The notes beneath the pieces are model-generated. The model had not been told where the DNA came from. It ran no database searches and was given only the letters and a program-made list of their open reading frames with translations. 53,543 nt of DNA, from assembly GCA_902593445.1 (NCBI GenBank), contig CACJIJ010000004.1:1-53543 (forward strand). Reading direction: 5' to 3'. How positions within the stretch are numbered: position 1 is the first letter of the stretch; the number at the start of each line of letters is the position of its first letter. This DNA is from an uncultured Pelagibacteraceae bacterium (GTDB lineage: Bacteria > Pseudomonadota > Alphaproteobacteria > Pelagibacterales > Pelagibacteraceae). Shown one piece after another: positions 6,895 through 16,469 of this stretch. Position numbers and translations under genes: made by a program.

Positions 6895-7506
6895 ATGACA
6901 ATAAAATTAACAGAACACATGAGTAATCTTGTACCAATGGTTGTTGAACAATCAAACAAGGGTGAAAGAGCCTTTGATATATATTCTAGACTTTTAAAAG
7001 AAAGAATTATTTTTTTAACTGGACAGATTAATGATAATGTTGCGTCATTAATTACTGCACAATTATTATTTTTAGAAGCAGAAGATCCTAAAAAAGAAAT
7101 TTATTTATATATAAATAGCCCTGGAGGATTGGTTACAGCGGGTCTTGGTATATACGACACAATGCAATATGTAAAACCAGATATTTCCACTTTATGTATT
7201 GGTCAAGCAGCTTCTATGGGTTCTTTCTTACTTGCTGCAGGCACTAAAGGTAAAAGATTTTCATTACCAAATTCTAGAATAATGGTTCACCAACCATCAG
7301 CAGGTTTTCAAGGTCAGGCAACTGATATTGAAATTCATGCTAATGAAGTTTTATCTTTAAAGAAAAGACTTAATGAAATTTATTCAAAACATACCGGTAA
7401 AAGTGTTCAAGAAATAAAGTCAGCTCTTGAAAGAGATAATTTTATGACCGCAGATGTCGCACAATCTTTTGGTCTTATTGACGAAGTAGTAGAAAAAAGA
7501 TCTTAA
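6895..7506 (+). CDS. clpP: ATP-dependent Clp protease proteolytic subunit
   Basis: A 203-residue serine peptidase that forms the degradation chamber of ClpXP. The catalytic Ser107 lies in GQAASMGS, His132 in MVHQPSAG, and the Asp in ERDNF near residue 180. Length matches the family. It is followed 91 nt later by its ATPase partner clpX. An inverted repeat (AAGTTG/CAACTT) sits directly before the start codon, and no obvious Shine-Dalgarno sequence is present. Confidence 0.97.
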   Translation: MTIKLTEHMSNLVPMVVEQSNKGERAFDIYSRLLKERIIFLTGQINDNVASLITAQLLFLEAEDPKKEIYLYINSPGGLVTAGLGIYDTMQYVKPDISTLCIGQAASMGSFLLAAGTKGKRFSLPNSRIMVHQPSAGFQGQATDIEIHANEVLSLKKRLNEIYSKHTGKSVQEIKSALERDNFMTADVAQSFGLIDEVVEKRS

Positions 7507-7597
7507 CATACAATATATTGAGTCATTGCTAATAGAAACTTGATTAGTATGAGTCTTATATAATAAAGTATTTAAATTGATTCGTTAAAAAATTAAA

Positions 7598-8866
7598 ATG
7601 ACAACAAATAATAAAAATATTCTTTACTGTTCTTTTTGTGGCAAAAGCCAACATGAAGTAAGAAAATTAATTGCCGGTCCAACAGTATTCATATGTGATG
7701 AATGCGTTGAATTATGTATGGACATAATAAAAGAAGAGAGCAAAGATACTTTTGTAAAACATCAAGATGGTCTACCATCTCCAAAAGAAATTTGTTCAGT
7801 ATTAGATGATTATGTGATCGGCCAATCTCATGCGAAAAAAGTGTTATCTGTTGCAGTACATAATCATTACAAAAGATTAAATTATGAGAGCAAAACAAGT
7901 AAAAATGTCGAGCTATCAAAATCAAATATACTTTTAGTGGGTCCTACAGGTTGTGGTAAAACACTTCTTGCACAAACTCTTGCTAGAATTCTAGACGTTC
8001 CATTTACAATGGCTGATGCTACTACTTTAACTGAGGCTGGTTACGTAGGTGAGGACGTTGAAAATATTATTTTAAAATTGTTACAAGCTTCTGATTACAA
8101 TGTTGAGAAAGCTCAAAGAGGAATAGTTTATATTGATGAGGTTGATAAAATAAGTAGAAAATCTGAAAACCCTTCAATTACAAGAGACGTATCTGGAGAA
8201 GGTGTTCAACAAGCCCTTCTTAAAATAATGGAAGGAACAGTTGCAAGTGTTCCGCCTCAAGGTGGTAGAAAACATCCTCAGCAAGAATTTTTGCAAGTAG
8301 ATACTACAAATATTTTATTTATATGTGGTGGAGCGTTTGCAGGTCTAGATAAAATAATTTCTCAACGAGACAAAGGAACTTCCATTGGTTTTGGTGCAGA
8401 TGTGAAAAATACACAAGATAAAAAAACCGGTGAGTGGATGAAAGGTTTAGAGCCAGAAGATTTATTAAAATTTGGTTTAATTCCAGAATTCATTGGAAGA
8501 CTTCCAATGATAGCAACTCTTGAAGATTTAGATGAAAAATCATTAATAAAAATACTAGAAGAACCAAAAAATTCTTTAATAAAACAATATAAAGAATTAT
8601 TTAAATTAGATGGAGCTAAGCTCATCTTTAAAGAAAATGCCCTTAAAGAAATAGCACAAAAAGCTATTAGTAAAAAAACTGGAGCAAGAGGCCTGAGATC
8701 AATTTTAGAAAATATTTTATTGAAAACAATGTATGATCTTCCTAGTCAAGACAACATTGAGGAAGTTATTGTTGACGCTGGAGCAGCAAAAGGACAATCT
8801 CAACCAATTTTAGTACATACTAAAGGTGACAGTAAATCTAAGTCAAATAAGACCACAGCGGCTTAA
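7598..8866 (+). CDS. clpX: ATP-dependent Clp protease ATP-binding subunit
   Basis: A 422-residue AAA+ unfoldase that feeds substrates to ClpP. The N-terminal zinc domain has Cys11, Cys14, Cys33 and Cys36. Walker A GPTGCGKT is at 115-122, the pore loop GYVGED follows, and Walker B is VYIDEVDK. The C-terminal sensor motif TGARGLRS is intact. Length is standard. The tail after about residue 395 is Lys/Ser/Thr-rich. The 91-nt gap before it may hold its own promoter. Confidence 0.97.
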   Translation: MTTNNKNILYCSFCGKSQHEVRKLIAGPTVFICDECVELCMDIIKEESKDTFVKHQDGLPSPKEICSVLDDYVIGQSHAKKVLSVAVHNHYKRLNYESKTSKNVELSKSNILLVGPTGCGKTLLAQTLARILDVPFTMADATTLTEAGYVGEDVENIILKLLQASDYNVEKAQRGIVYIDEVDKISRKSENPSITRDVSGEGVQQALLKIMEGTVASVPPQGGRKHPQQEFLQVDTTNILFICGGAFAGLDKIISQRDKGTSIGFGADVKNTQDKKTGEWMKGLEPEDLLKFGLIPEFIGRLPMIATLEDLDEKSLIKILEEPKNSLIKQYKELFKLDGAKLIFKENALKEIAQKAISKKTGARGLRSILENILLKTMYDLPSQDNIEEVIVDAGAAKGQSQPILVHTKGDSKSKSNKTTAA

Positions 8867-8926
8867 TATCCTTAATAAACAGCAAAAACCTATTGCATTA
8901 TAAAATATAATATCCATATTATTCTC

Positions 8927-11305
8927 ATGGACGTTAAAATTTCATTACCACTGTTACCACTTAGAGATATCGTGGTGTTTCCTAGTATGGTTATCCCTTT
9001 ATTTGTAGGAAGAGATAAATCTATTTCAGCTTTAAATGAAGTGATGAAAAAAGATAAGAAAATTATTCTAGTAACCCAAAAAAATTCTGAAATTGACGAT
9101 CCGAAGAAAACAGATGTATTTATGTATGGGTGCGAAGGAAATATCTTACAATTATTAAAATTACCTGATGGAACTGTAAAAGTTTTAGTTGAAGGAATAA
9201 AGAGAGTAAAAATTTTAGATTTCAAAGATAATGATAAATTTATAATTTGTGATTATTCTATTTATCAAGATATTTTGCCTAAAGATGAGGATTTACTTCC
9301 TCTAGCAGTAACAGCATTAAGAAGATTAGAAAAATTAACCTCAATAAATAAAAAAATTTCTAACGAAACAATTAATACAATTAAACAATTAAAAGACCCA
9401 TCACAAATTGCGGATAATATTGCATCTCATATAACAGCTACTATTTCTGAAAAACAACAAATATTTGAAACAGTAGATGTAAAGAAAAGATTAAACGCCA
9501 TTATTAAAATAATGGAAAATGAGACAAGTATTATTGGGGTTGAAAAAAGAATTAGGGGCAGAGTTAAAACCCAGATGGAAAAAACACAAAGAGAGTATTA
9601 TTTAAATGAGCAACTAAAAGCTATTCAAAAAGAACTTGGAGAAATTGAAGACGGTAAAGATGAAACAACTAGTCTAAATAAAGCTATAACAAAAGCAAAA
9701 ATGCCAAAAGAGGTTGAAAAAAAATGCCTTCAAGAGTTAAAAAAATTAAAAAATATGAGCCCGATGTCAGCAGAGGCTACTGTTGTAAGAAATTATTTAG
9801 ATTGGATGACTGAACTTCCTTGGCATAAAAAGAGTGAAGTTGATATTGATTTAACCAAAGCCCTAAATATTCTTGATAAAGATCACTTCGGATTGGAAAA
9901 AGTTAAAGAGAGAATTATAGAATTTTTAGCAGTTCAAAAAAGAATGGAAAAAATTAAAGGTCCAATTTTATGTTTGGTTGGACCCCCCGGTGTTGGAAAA
10001 ACATCGTTAGGCAAATCAATAGCAAAAGCAACTAATAGAGAATTTGTTAGAATGTCAGTTGGTGGAATGAGAGATGAAGCAGAAATAAGAGGTCATAGAA
10101 GAACTTACATCGGATCACTACCAGGAAAAATTATTCAGATGATGAAAAAAGCTGGAACTAAAAATCCATTAATTTTATTAGATGAAATTGATAAAATTGG
10201 GAATGACTATAGAGGTGATCCATCATCAGCTTTACTAGAAGCCCTAGACCCTGAACAAAATACAACATTTAACGATCACTATTTAGAAGTTGATTACGAT
10301 CTATCTGACGTGATGTTTGTAACAACAGCTAATACACTTAATATTTTACCTCCATTATTGGACAGAATGGAAGTAATAAGATTAGCTGGTTATACAGAGG
10401 ATGAAAAAATAAGTATTGCAAATAAGTATTTATTGCCAAAACAGATAAAAGATAACGGAGTTAAAGAAAAAGAAATGAATCTAGATGACGATATCATAAA
10501 AGAGGTGATTAGAGGGTATACAAAAGAATCAGGCGTAAGAAATCTAGAAAGAGAAATTTCTAAATTAGCAAGAAAAGTAGTCAAAAAAATAGTTGCTGGA
10601 GAAGAAAATGAAGTAGGAATAACTAATAAAAATCTATCTGACTTTTTAGGCGTTCCCAAGTTTAAGTTTGGAGAATTAGAAGCTGAGAATAGAGTTGGGA
10701 TAGTTACAGGACTTGCTTGGACGGAATATGGGGGTGAAATTTTAAAAATTGAAACTGTTACAATGCCAGGTAAAGGAAGAATGCAAATTACCGGTAAATT
10801 AGGCGATGTTATGCAGGAGTCTGTAAAAGCTGCAAAATCATTTGTAAGATCAAAATGCTTAGAATATGGCATTATTCCTCCTGTATTTGAAAAAAAAGAC
10901 TTCCATATACACGTTCCTGAAGGTGCAACTCCTAAAGATGGTCCTTCAGCAGGTATAGGGATGGTAACCTCAATAGTATCCTCAATTACCAATATTCCTG
11001 TGAGAAGAGATTTAGCAATGACCGGAGAAGTAACCTTAACAGGTCAAGTTCTACCAATTGGTGGTTTAAAAGAAAAATTATTAGCCGCTCATAGAGCAGG
11101 CATTAAGGAAGTTTTAATTCCAAAAGAAAATGAGAAAGATTTAGTCGATATGCCTAAAAAAATTATAGATGATATTAAAATAACACCAGTAGAATACGCT
11201 GATCAGGTGATAAAAATAGCTCTGACAAAAGAGTTGAAACCAACAGAGTGGGTTGAAGTTGATATCTCTAAAAAAGACAATAAATCTCAAGCTAGCATTC
11301 AATAA
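8927..11305 (+). CDS. lon: ATP-dependent protease La
   Basis: A 792-residue LonA protease. The N-terminal substrate-binding domain opens with LPLLPLRDIVVFP, Walker A GPPGVGKTS is near residue 352, and the protease domain has the catalytic Ser674 in PKDGPSAG with the partner Lys near 717. It degrades misfolded and regulatory proteins in the cytoplasm. It completes the tig-clpP-clpX-lon proteostasis cluster common in alphaproteobacteria. The HU gene that usually follows lon is absent here. Confidence 0.97.
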   Translation: MDVKISLPLLPLRDIVVFPSMVIPLFVGRDKSISALNEVMKKDKKIILVTQKNSEIDDPKKTDVFMYGCEGNILQLLKLPDGTVKVLVEGIKRVKILDFKDNDKFIICDYSIYQDILPKDEDLLPLAVTALRRLEKLTSINKKISNETINTIKQLKDPSQIADNIASHITATISEKQQIFETVDVKKRLNAIIKIMENETSIIGVEKRIRGRVKTQMEKTQREYYLNEQLKAIQKELGEIEDGKDETTSLNKAITKAKMPKEVEKKCLQELKKLKNMSPMSAEATVVRNYLDWMTELPWHKKSEVDIDLTKALNILDKDHFGLEKVKERIIEFLAVQKRMEKIKGPILCLVGPPGVGKTSLGKSIAKATNREFVRMSVGGMRDEAEIRGHRRTYIGSLPGKIIQMMKKAGTKNPLILLDEIDKIGNDYRGDPSSALLEALDPEQNTTFNDHYLEVDYDLSDVMFVTTANTLNILPPLLDRMEVIRLAGYTEDEKISIANKYLLPKQIKDNGVKEKEMNLDDDIIKEVIRGYTKESGVRNLEREISKLARKVVKKIVAGEENEVGITNKNLSDFLGVPKFKFGELEAENRVGIVTGLAWTEYGGEILKIETVTMPGKGRMQITGKLGDVMQESVKAAKSFVRSKCLEYGIIPPVFEKKDFHIHVPEGATPKDGPSAGIGMVTSIVSSITNIPVRRDLAMTGEVTLTGQVLPIGGLKEKLLAAHRAGIKEVLIPKENEKDLVDMPKKIIDDIKITPVEYADQVIKIALTKELKPTEWVEVDISKKDNKSQASIQ

Positions 11306-11551
11306 ATCATAGATATAGTAGAATCTTACATTCATATAATAACTTTAATTATGATTTTATATTATGTAATTAGACCTATTTCTAAGTATGAAAAAAATTA
11401 TCTAGAGAATAAAAGCAATTGGAGAGGCGGTTTTTAGAAAATCGCTATTGATTGAAAAATAAAAAAAAGGTAAGAAATTTAGCCATTTTCTAGTATTAAT
11501 AGATCTTGACGTGGGTGTTCTAAAGGATATAAAACACTCTAATTTGGTAAT
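11306..11551 (+). other. Spacer between lon and tRNA-Val, usual position of the HU gene
   Basis: This 246-nt gap has no convincing protein gene. A perfect TATAAT is at 11335-11340, a 28-codon ORF at 11351-11437 (MILYYVIRPIS...) has no ribosome-binding site, and a hairpin GCGGTTTT-TAG-AAAATCGC lies at 11427-11445, with an outer helix CAATT/GATTG. The locally higher G+C of the hairpin stands out from the AT-rich flanks. A small RNA is possible but unproven. The last 50 nt carry the tRNA promoter. Confidence 0.35.
11506..11533 (+). promoter_or_regulatory. Sigma-70-type promoter of tRNA-Val and tRNA-Asp
   Basis: TTGACG (11506-11511), a 16-nt spacer and TATAAA (11528-11533) place a start near 11540, about 12 nt before mature tRNA-Val. 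The -35 matches consensus at five of six positions. Both tRNAs, 14 nt apart, would be one transcript that might read into nuoA. Confidence 0.6.
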
Positions 11552-11627
11552 GGGCGGTTAGCTCAGTTGGTAGAGCATCTCGTTTACACCGAGGGGGTCA
11601 AAGGTTCGAGTCCTTTACTGCCCACCA
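11552..11627 (+). tRNA. tRNA-Val (anticodon UAC)
   Basis: A 76-nt tRNA. The acceptor GGGCGGT pairs with ACTGCCC (one G-U), then discriminator A and encoded CCA. The D-loop is AGCTCAGTTGGTAGAGC, the anticodon loop TTTACAC carries TAC, and the T-arm contains GGTTCGAGTCC. Confidence 0.96.
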
Positions 11628-11641
11628 AAAAGATGATAAGT

Positions 11642-11718
11642 GGGGGTGTAGCTCAGTTGGTTAGAGCGATCGCCTGTCACGCGATAGGTCGAGGGTTCGA
11701 GTCCCTTCACTCCCGCCA
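11642..11718 (+). tRNA. tRNA-Asp (anticodon GUC)
   Basis: A 77-nt tRNA. The acceptor GGGGGTG pairs with CACTCCC (one G-U), then discriminator G and encoded CCA. The anticodon stem ATCGC/GCGAT holds the loop CTGTCAC with anticodon GTC, and the T-arm contains GGTTCGAGTCC. A Val-Asp tRNA pair before the nuo operon is a usual alphaproteobacterial arrangement. Confidence 0.96.
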
Positions 11719-11722
11719 CTTT

Positions 11723-11772
11723 ATAACAATTTCTCATTCAAAAAACTAAACCATTGATATTGTTATGTTTTT
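11723..11772 (+). terminator. Weak candidate terminator after the tRNA pair
   Basis: ATAACAAT (11723-11730) and ATTGTTAT (11759-11766) form an 8-bp inverted repeat with a 28-nt loop, followed by G and TTTTT (11768-11772). The stem is AT-rich and the loop long, so termination would be inefficient. It may be chance. Confidence 0.25.
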
Positions 11773-11793
11773 GAGCCTACTTGATGTAAGTAT

Positions 11794-11822
11794 TTGAATT
11801 TATTGACTTTTTTTTTTATTAA
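11794..11822 (+). promoter_or_regulatory. Candidate promoter of the nuo operon
   Basis: TTGAAT (11794-11799), a 17-nt spacer and TATTAA (11817-11822) predict a start near 11829 and a leader of about 47 nt before nuoA. A second TTGACT at 11803 has no -10 at the right distance. The matches are moderate for such AT-rich DNA. Confidence 0.35.
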
Positions 11823-11875
11823 AATGTGACGTATCTACCCTTCAACAAGAAATAAAAACTGATATATAGACACGC

Positions 11876-12244
11876 ATGTTATCTGATTTTCTTAAAGATT
11901 ACTTACCTATAATTATTTTTCTAATCATAGCTTTAGGGCTTAGTTGTGCGTTTGTGGTAATTAATTTTATTCTATCGCCTAAAAAACCTGATCCTGAAAA
12001 ACTTTCAGCATATGAATGTGGTTTTGAACCTTTTGAGGATTCTAGACTCGAGTTTGATGTTAGATTTTATTTAGTTGCAATCTTATTTATTATATTTGAT
12101 TTGGAAATTGCATTTTTATTTCCTTGGGCTATCTCTCTAGGCAATATCGGATTACTTGGTTTTTCATCAATGATGATTTTTTTATTCATTTTAACCATTG
12201 GTTTTATTTATGAATGGAAAAAGGGCGCTTTAGACTGGGAATAA
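11876..12244 (+). CDS. nuoA: NADH-quinone oxidoreductase subunit A
   Basis: A 122-residue membrane subunit of respiratory complex I with three predicted helices. The conserved loop [12 protein letters not shown] lies between helices 1 and 2, near the quinone-binding region. It has normal length and opens a 14-gene nuo set in canonical order. nuoB begins 13 nt downstream, the widest gap in the 23.7 kb gene run. Confidence 0.95.
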   Translation: MLSDFLKDYLPIIIFLIIALGLSCAFVVINFILSPKKPDPEKLSAYECGFEPFEDSRLEFDVRFYLVAILFIIFDLEIAFLFPWAISLGNIGLLGFSSMMIFLFILTIGFIYEWKKGALDWE

Positions 12245-12257
12245 AATTATAAATTTA

Positions 12258-12773
12258 ATGAATAGTAAAATAGATCAAGTACCAGAAGAATTTAAACAAC
12301 TTGCAGATGATTTTAGCAAGAATGGATTTATAACAACGTCACTTGATAATTTAATTAACTGGTCAAGATCCGGATCACTTCATTGGATGACGTTTGGTCT
12401 TGCATGTTGTGCTGTTGAGATGATGCAAACATCTATGCCAAGATATGATCTTGAAAGATTTGGTGCAGCACCAAGAGCCTCGCCAAGACAATCTGATGTA
12501 ATGATTGTAGCTGGTACCTTAACCAATAAAATGGCTCCGGCTCTTAGAAAAGTTTATGATCAGATGCCAGAACCTAGATATGTAATTTCGATGGGGAGTT
12601 GTGCAAACGGTGGTGGTTATTATCATTATTCTTATTCTGTTGTTAGGGGTTGTGATCGAATTGTACCAGTTGATGTTTATGTACCAGGGTGTCCGCCATC
12701 AGCTGAAGCGCTACTTTATGGAATACTACAATTACAAAAAAAAATAAGAGATAAAGGTTCTTTTCTCAGATAG
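12258..12773 (+). CDS. nuoB: NADH-quinone oxidoreductase subunit B
   Basis: A 171-residue peripheral-arm subunit carrying cluster N2, the last iron-sulfur centre before quinone. The ligands are the adjacent Cys50-Cys51 (LACCAVEMM), Cys115 (GSCANGG) and Cys145 (PGCPPSAE). It docks on the membrane arm with NuoD. The N-terminus up to about residue 20 is variable in the family. nuoC starts 2 nt after its stop. Confidence 0.97.
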   Translation: MNSKIDQVPEEFKQLADDFSKNGFITTSLDNLINWSRSGSLHWMTFGLACCAVEMMQTSMPRYDLERFGAAPRASPRQSDVMIVAGTLTNKMAPALRKVYDQMPEPRYVISMGSCANGGGYYHYSYSVVRGCDRIVPVDVYVPGCPPSAEALLYGILQLQKKIRDKGSFLR

Positions 12774-12775
12774 TT

Positions 12776-13381
12776 ATGAAAAATTTAGAAGATTTAGAAA
12801 AAAAAATTAATTCTGAGTTAACTACCAAAATTAACAATACAGAAATTAAACATAACCAAATTTATATTGAAACAGATAAAGAAGATATGGTTGATGTTGC
12901 TATATTTTTAAAAACAAATCAAGATACTAAATTTAGGCAATTAATAGATATTACAGTTGTTGATTACCCAGAACAAAATCAAAGATTTGAAGTAGTATAT
13001 TTATTTTTAAGTCATGAATTTAATCAAAGAATAGTTTTAAAGTATTCAATTTCAGAGAATGAAGTTATACCATCTTTAACAAGTATTTTCCCTGCAGCAA
13101 ACTGGATGGAAAGAGAAGTTTTTGATATGTATGGTGTTTCATTTAAAGATCATCCAGATCTAAGAAGAATATTAACTGATTATGGTTTTGAGGGTCATCC
13201 TCTTAGAAAAGATTTTCCACTCACAGGTCATACAGAGGTTAGATATAGTGAAGATGAAAAAAAAGTTATTAGCGAACCAGTAAAATTAGAGCAAAACTTT
13301 AGAAATTTCGATTACGAAAGTCCTTGGGAGGGAACAAAATACATTAAAGATGAAATAGAAGGTAATGACAAAAAAAATTAA
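12776..13381 (+). CDS. nuoC: NADH-quinone oxidoreductase subunit C
   Basis: A 201-residue 30-kDa-type subunit, separate from NuoD as is usual in alphaproteobacteria and unlike the NuoCD fusion of E. coli. The signature [17 protein letters not shown] is present at about residues 113-137. It helps connect the peripheral arm to the quinone module. Its end overlaps nuoD by 17 nt, the longest same-strand overlap in the operon. Confidence 0.95.
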   Translation: MKNLEDLEKKINSELTTKINNTEIKHNQIYIETDKEDMVDVAIFLKTNQDTKFRQLIDITVVDYPEQNQRFEVVYLFLSHEFNQRIVLKYSISENEVIPSLTSIFPAANWMEREVFDMYGVSFKDHPDLRRILTDYGFEGHPLRKDFPLTGHTEVRYSEDEKKVISEPVKLEQNFRNFDYESPWEGTKYIKDEIEGNDKKN

Positions 13382-14540
13382 AAATTTAAATTTAAATTTT
13401 GGACCTCAACATCCTGCTGCACATGGGGTTTTACGGTTAATTTTAGAATTGGATGGTGAGGTTGTTGAAAAAGCCGATCCCCATATTGGTTTATTACATA
13501 GAGGTACTGAAAAATTAATTGAAAACAAAACTTATATGCAAGCAGTACCTTACTTTGATCGATTAGATTATGTAGCTCCAATGAATCAAGAACATGCGTT
13601 CGCATTAGCAGTTGAGAAAATTTTAAAAATAGATGTTCCTATTAGAGCTCAATATATAAGAGTTATATTTTGTGAGATTGGAAGAATTTTAAGTCATATA
13701 TTAAATATTACAACACAAGCAATGGATGTTGGAGCTTTAACGCCAACTTTATGGGGATTTGAAGAAAGAGAAAAATTGATGGGTTTCTATGAAAGAGTCT
13801 CTGGTTCTAGACTTCATGCAAACTATTTTAGAGCTGGTGGAGTTCATCAAGATCTACCACAAGGGCTTGAGGAAGATATTACAAAGTTTTGTGAAAGTTT
13901 TCCAAATATAATAAATGACTTGGAAAGTTTACTTACAGATAACAGAATATTTAAGCAACGTAATGTTGATATAGGAGTTGTTACCAAACAAGACGCTCTA
14001 GATTATTCATTTTCTGGAGTAATGATTAGAGGATCAGGAGTCCCATGGGATTTAAGAAAATCTCAACCATATGATTGCTATGAAAATTTAGAATTTAAAA
14101 TTCCAGTTGGAAAAAATGGAGATTGCTATGACAGGTATTTGTGTCGAATTGAAGAAATGAAGGAGAGTATTTCAATAATCAAACAATGTTTGTCAAAAAT
14201 GGAGAAAGGACCAATTAAATCTTTAGATGGAAAAATAAGTCCACCTCCCAAAAAAGAAATTAAGCAATCGATGGAGGCTCTTATTCATCATTTTAAACTT
14301 TTTACTGAAGGTTATAGAGTCCCTAAAGATGAAATATATACTGCTGTTGAAGCTCCAAAAGGAGAGTTTGGAGTTTACTTAATATCTGATGGATCTAGCA
14401 AACCTTATAAATGTAAAATAAGAGCCCCAGGTTTTTCACATTTACAATCAATGGACTATTTAATAAAAGGCCATATGTTAGCTGACGTACCTGCAGTGCT
14501 TGGTTCATTAGATATTGTTTTTGGGGAGGTTGATAGATGA
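13365..14540 (+). CDS. nuoD: NADH-quinone oxidoreductase subunit D
   Basis: A 391-residue 49-kDa-type subunit that forms the quinone site with NuoB. The N-terminal [15 protein letters not shown] and [12 protein letters not shown] are near residues 11-50, and the C-terminus is DIVFGEVDR, as expected. The start inside nuoC is chosen because the GPQHPAAHG motif lies immediately after it. The nuoE start overlaps its stop by 4 nt. Confidence 0.97.
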   Translation: MTKKIKNLNLNFGPQHPAAHGVLRLILELDGEVVEKADPHIGLLHRGTEKLIENKTYMQAVPYFDRLDYVAPMNQEHAFALAVEKILKIDVPIRAQYIRVIFCEIGRILSHILNITTQAMDVGALTPTLWGFEEREKLMGFYERVSGSRLHANYFRAGGVHQDLPQGLEEDITKFCESFPNIINDLESLLTDNRIFKQRNVDIGVVTKQDALDYSFSGVMIRGSGVPWDLRKSQPYDCYENLEFKIPVGKNGDCYDRYLCRIEEMKESISIIKQCLSKMEKGPIKSLDGKISPPPKKEIKQSMEALIHHFKLFTEGYRVPKDEIYTAVEAPKGEFGVYLISDGSSKPYKCKIRAPGFSHLQSMDYLIKGHMLADVPAVLGSLDIVFGEVDR

Positions 14541-15145
14541 GTTTAAGAAGACCAGCAAAAAATCAACCAGAAAATTTCGAATTTGATAGCTCATCTTTAG
14601 AAGCTGCTAATAAAATAGTTTCGAAATATCCAGAAGGTAAACAACAAAGTGCTGTAATGGCATTGCTTTATATTGCACAAAGACAGAACGCTAATTGGAT
14701 ACCTTTGGCTGCTATGAAATATATAGCAAAGTTTTTAGATATGCCTTACATAAAAGTTTATGAGGTAGCAACTTTTTATACCATGTATAATTTATCTCCT
14801 GTCGGAAAATATTTTATACAAGTCTGCACTACAACTCCATGCATGATTAGAGGGGCAAGTAAATTAGTTGAAGCGTGTAAAGAAAAAATATCAGAAAATG
14901 AATGTGAATTATCAAATGATAAAAGCTGTTCATGGATGGAGGTTGAATGTTTAGGAGCATGTGTTAACGCCCCAATGATGCAAATTAATGATGATTATTA
15001 TGAAGATTTAGATAAAGAGAAAACGTTAAAAATTTTGGATAAAATTTTAAATGGTGAAACGCCAAAACCAGGTTCTTATAGAGGAAGGATAAATAATGAA
15101 CCTGAAAATAATAGAAAAACATTAATGGATTACAAAAATGCTTAA
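14537..15145 (+). CDS. nuoE: NADH-quinone oxidoreductase subunit E
   Basis: A 202-residue 24-kDa-type subunit with the 2Fe-2S cluster N1a, bound by Cys97, Cys102, Cys138 and Cys142 (CTTTPC and CLGAC). It forms the NADH-oxidising module with NuoF. The C-terminal tail beyond about residue 175 ([16 protein letters not shown]) is short and polar. It overlaps nuoF by 8 nt in the form ATGCTTAA. Confidence 0.96.
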   Translation: MSLRRPAKNQPENFEFDSSSLEAANKIVSKYPEGKQQSAVMALLYIAQRQNANWIPLAAMKYIAKFLDMPYIKVYEVATFYTMYNLSPVGKYFIQVCTTTPCMIRGASKLVEACKEKISENECELSNDKSCSWMEVECLGACVNAPMMQINDDYYEDLDKEKTLKILDKILNGETPKPGSYRGRINNEPENNRKTLMDYKNA

Positions 15146-16469
15146 GGACCAAGATAGAATATTTAAAAATTTATATAACGATATGGGCTCTGATGTAGTT
15201 TCCTCTCAAAAGAGAGGAGATTGGGTTAATACTAAAGAAATTACAGATAAAGGTAGAGATTGGATTATAAATGAAATTAAAGATTCTCAACTTAGAGGTA
15301 GGGGTGGTGCTGGATTCCCAACCGGTTTAAAATGGTCTTTTGCTCCTAAAGAAGTTGGCTCTAGACCACATTATTTAGTTATAAACGGCGATGAGTCAGA
15401 ACCAGGCACATGTAAAGATAGAGATATCTTAAGATTTGAACCACATAAATTAATTGAAGGTTGTTTAATTGCATCTTACGCAGTTCAAGCACATGTTTGT
15501 TATATTTATATAAGAGGTGAATATTTTGTTGATGGTCAAAAACTTCAAGCAGCTATAGATGAAGCTTATGAAAAAAAATTATTAGGTAAAAATGCAGCAG
15601 GCACTGGTTGGGATTTAGATATTTATATTCACTACGGTGCCGGTGCCTATATTTGTGGCGAGGAAACAGCTTTATTAGAAAGTATCGAAGGTAAAAAAGG
15701 ACAACCTAGATTAAAACCACCATTCCCAGCATTAATTGGACTTTATGGGTGTCCAACAATTATAAACAATGTAGAAACTATAGCTGTAGTCCCTACAATT
15801 CTTAGAAGAGGTGGAAAATGGTTTGCTTCTCTTGGAAGAGAAAAGAATACTGGCACAAAAATATTTTGTATATCTGGAAATGTAAATACCCCTTGTAATG
15901 TTGAGGAAGAAATGAATATTCCTTTGAAAGAATTAATTGAAGTTCATGCAGGTGGCGTTATTGGAGGTTGGGATAATCTTCAAGCAGTTATTCCAGGAGG
16001 TTCGTCAATGCCATTGATTCCAAAAGAAAAATGCGAAACATTAACTATGGATTTTGACTCTCTTATGGCTGAGAAAAGTGGCTTAGGAACTGCAGGCATT
16101 GTTGTAATTAATAAAGACCAAGACATTATTAAGTGCATGGCAAGAATTGCTAGATTTTATAAACACGAAAGTTGTGGTCAATGTACTCCTTGTAGAGAAG
16201 GATCAGGTTGGATGTGGAGAATGCTTGAGAGAATGGCAAAAGGTGATGCAACTAAAGATGAAGTTGACATGTTAGGTGATGTTACAAATCAAATAGCAGG
16301 ACATACAATTTGTGCTTTTGGAGAAGGTTCATCTTGGCCAGTTCAAGGTTTGCTTAGACACTTTAAAAAAGAAATTGAAAAAAGAAATAACTTGGATCCT
16401 ATAGTTCAAAAGAAAAATAATATTCCTTACTTAGTTGATCAACACTTACTGGATAAAAAAAATGCTTAA
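15138..16469 (+). CDS. nuoF: NADH-quinone oxidoreductase subunit F
   Basis: A 443-residue 51-kDa-type subunit that binds NADH and FMN and carries cluster N3. The glycine-rich [10 protein letters not shown] is at residues 54-63, and [12 protein letters not shown] near residues 343-354 gives three cluster ligands, with the fourth in HTICAFGEG. Length is normal. It both begins and ends with an 8-nt ATGCTTAA overlap. Confidence 0.97.
   Translation: MLKDQDRIFKNLYNDMGSDVVSSQKRGDWVNTKEITDKGRDWIINEIKDSQLRGRGGAGFPTGLKWSFAPKEVGSRPHYLVINGDESEPGTCKDRDILRFEPHKLIEGCLIASYAVQAHVCYIYIRGEYFVDGQKLQAAIDEAYEKKLLGKNAAGTGWDLDIYIHYGAGAYICGEETALLESIEGKKGQPRLKPPFPALIGLYGCPTIINNVETIAVVPTILRRGGKWFASLGREKNTGTKIFCISGNVNTPCNVEEEMNIPLKELIEVHAGGVIGGWDNLQAVIPGGSSMPLIPKEKCETLTMDFDSLMAEKSGLGTAGIVVINKDQDIIKCMARIARFYKHESCGQCTPCREGSGWMWRMLERMAKGDATKDEVDMLGDVTNQIAGHTICAFGEGSSWPVQGLLRHFKKEIEKRNNLDPIVQKKNNIPYLVDQHLLDKKNA

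Noticed and set aside
7559..7564. TATAAT before clpX as a promoter
   Set aside because: The -10 is perfect but no -35 lies at a suitable distance, and such hexamers are frequent in DNA this rich in A and T.
8906..8911. TATAAT before lon as a promoter
   Set aside because: No matching -35 or heat-shock element was found at the right spacing.
10390..10992. 200-codon minus-strand ORF inside lon
   Set aside because: It lies wholly antisense to the protease-encoding part of lon, has no domain signature and is Ser/Pro/Phe-rich, as expected from antisense reading of a conserved gene.
11427..11445. Hairpin after lon as a rho-independent terminator
   Set aside because: It has a good stem but no T-run follows on the plus strand; the A-rich stretch downstream does not fit a terminator in either direction.
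11567..11749. 60-codon plus-strand ORF across the tRNA-Val/tRNA-Asp region
   Set aside because: It is a translation of the two tRNA genes; the GVAQLVRA...GFESLHS-like peptide is the well-known false product of tRNA sequence.
16435..16461. Upstream start for NuoG at 16435
   Set aside because: It would add nine residues inside nuoF; ATG 16462 gives the ferredoxin N-terminus and the 8-nt overlap seen at the previous junction.
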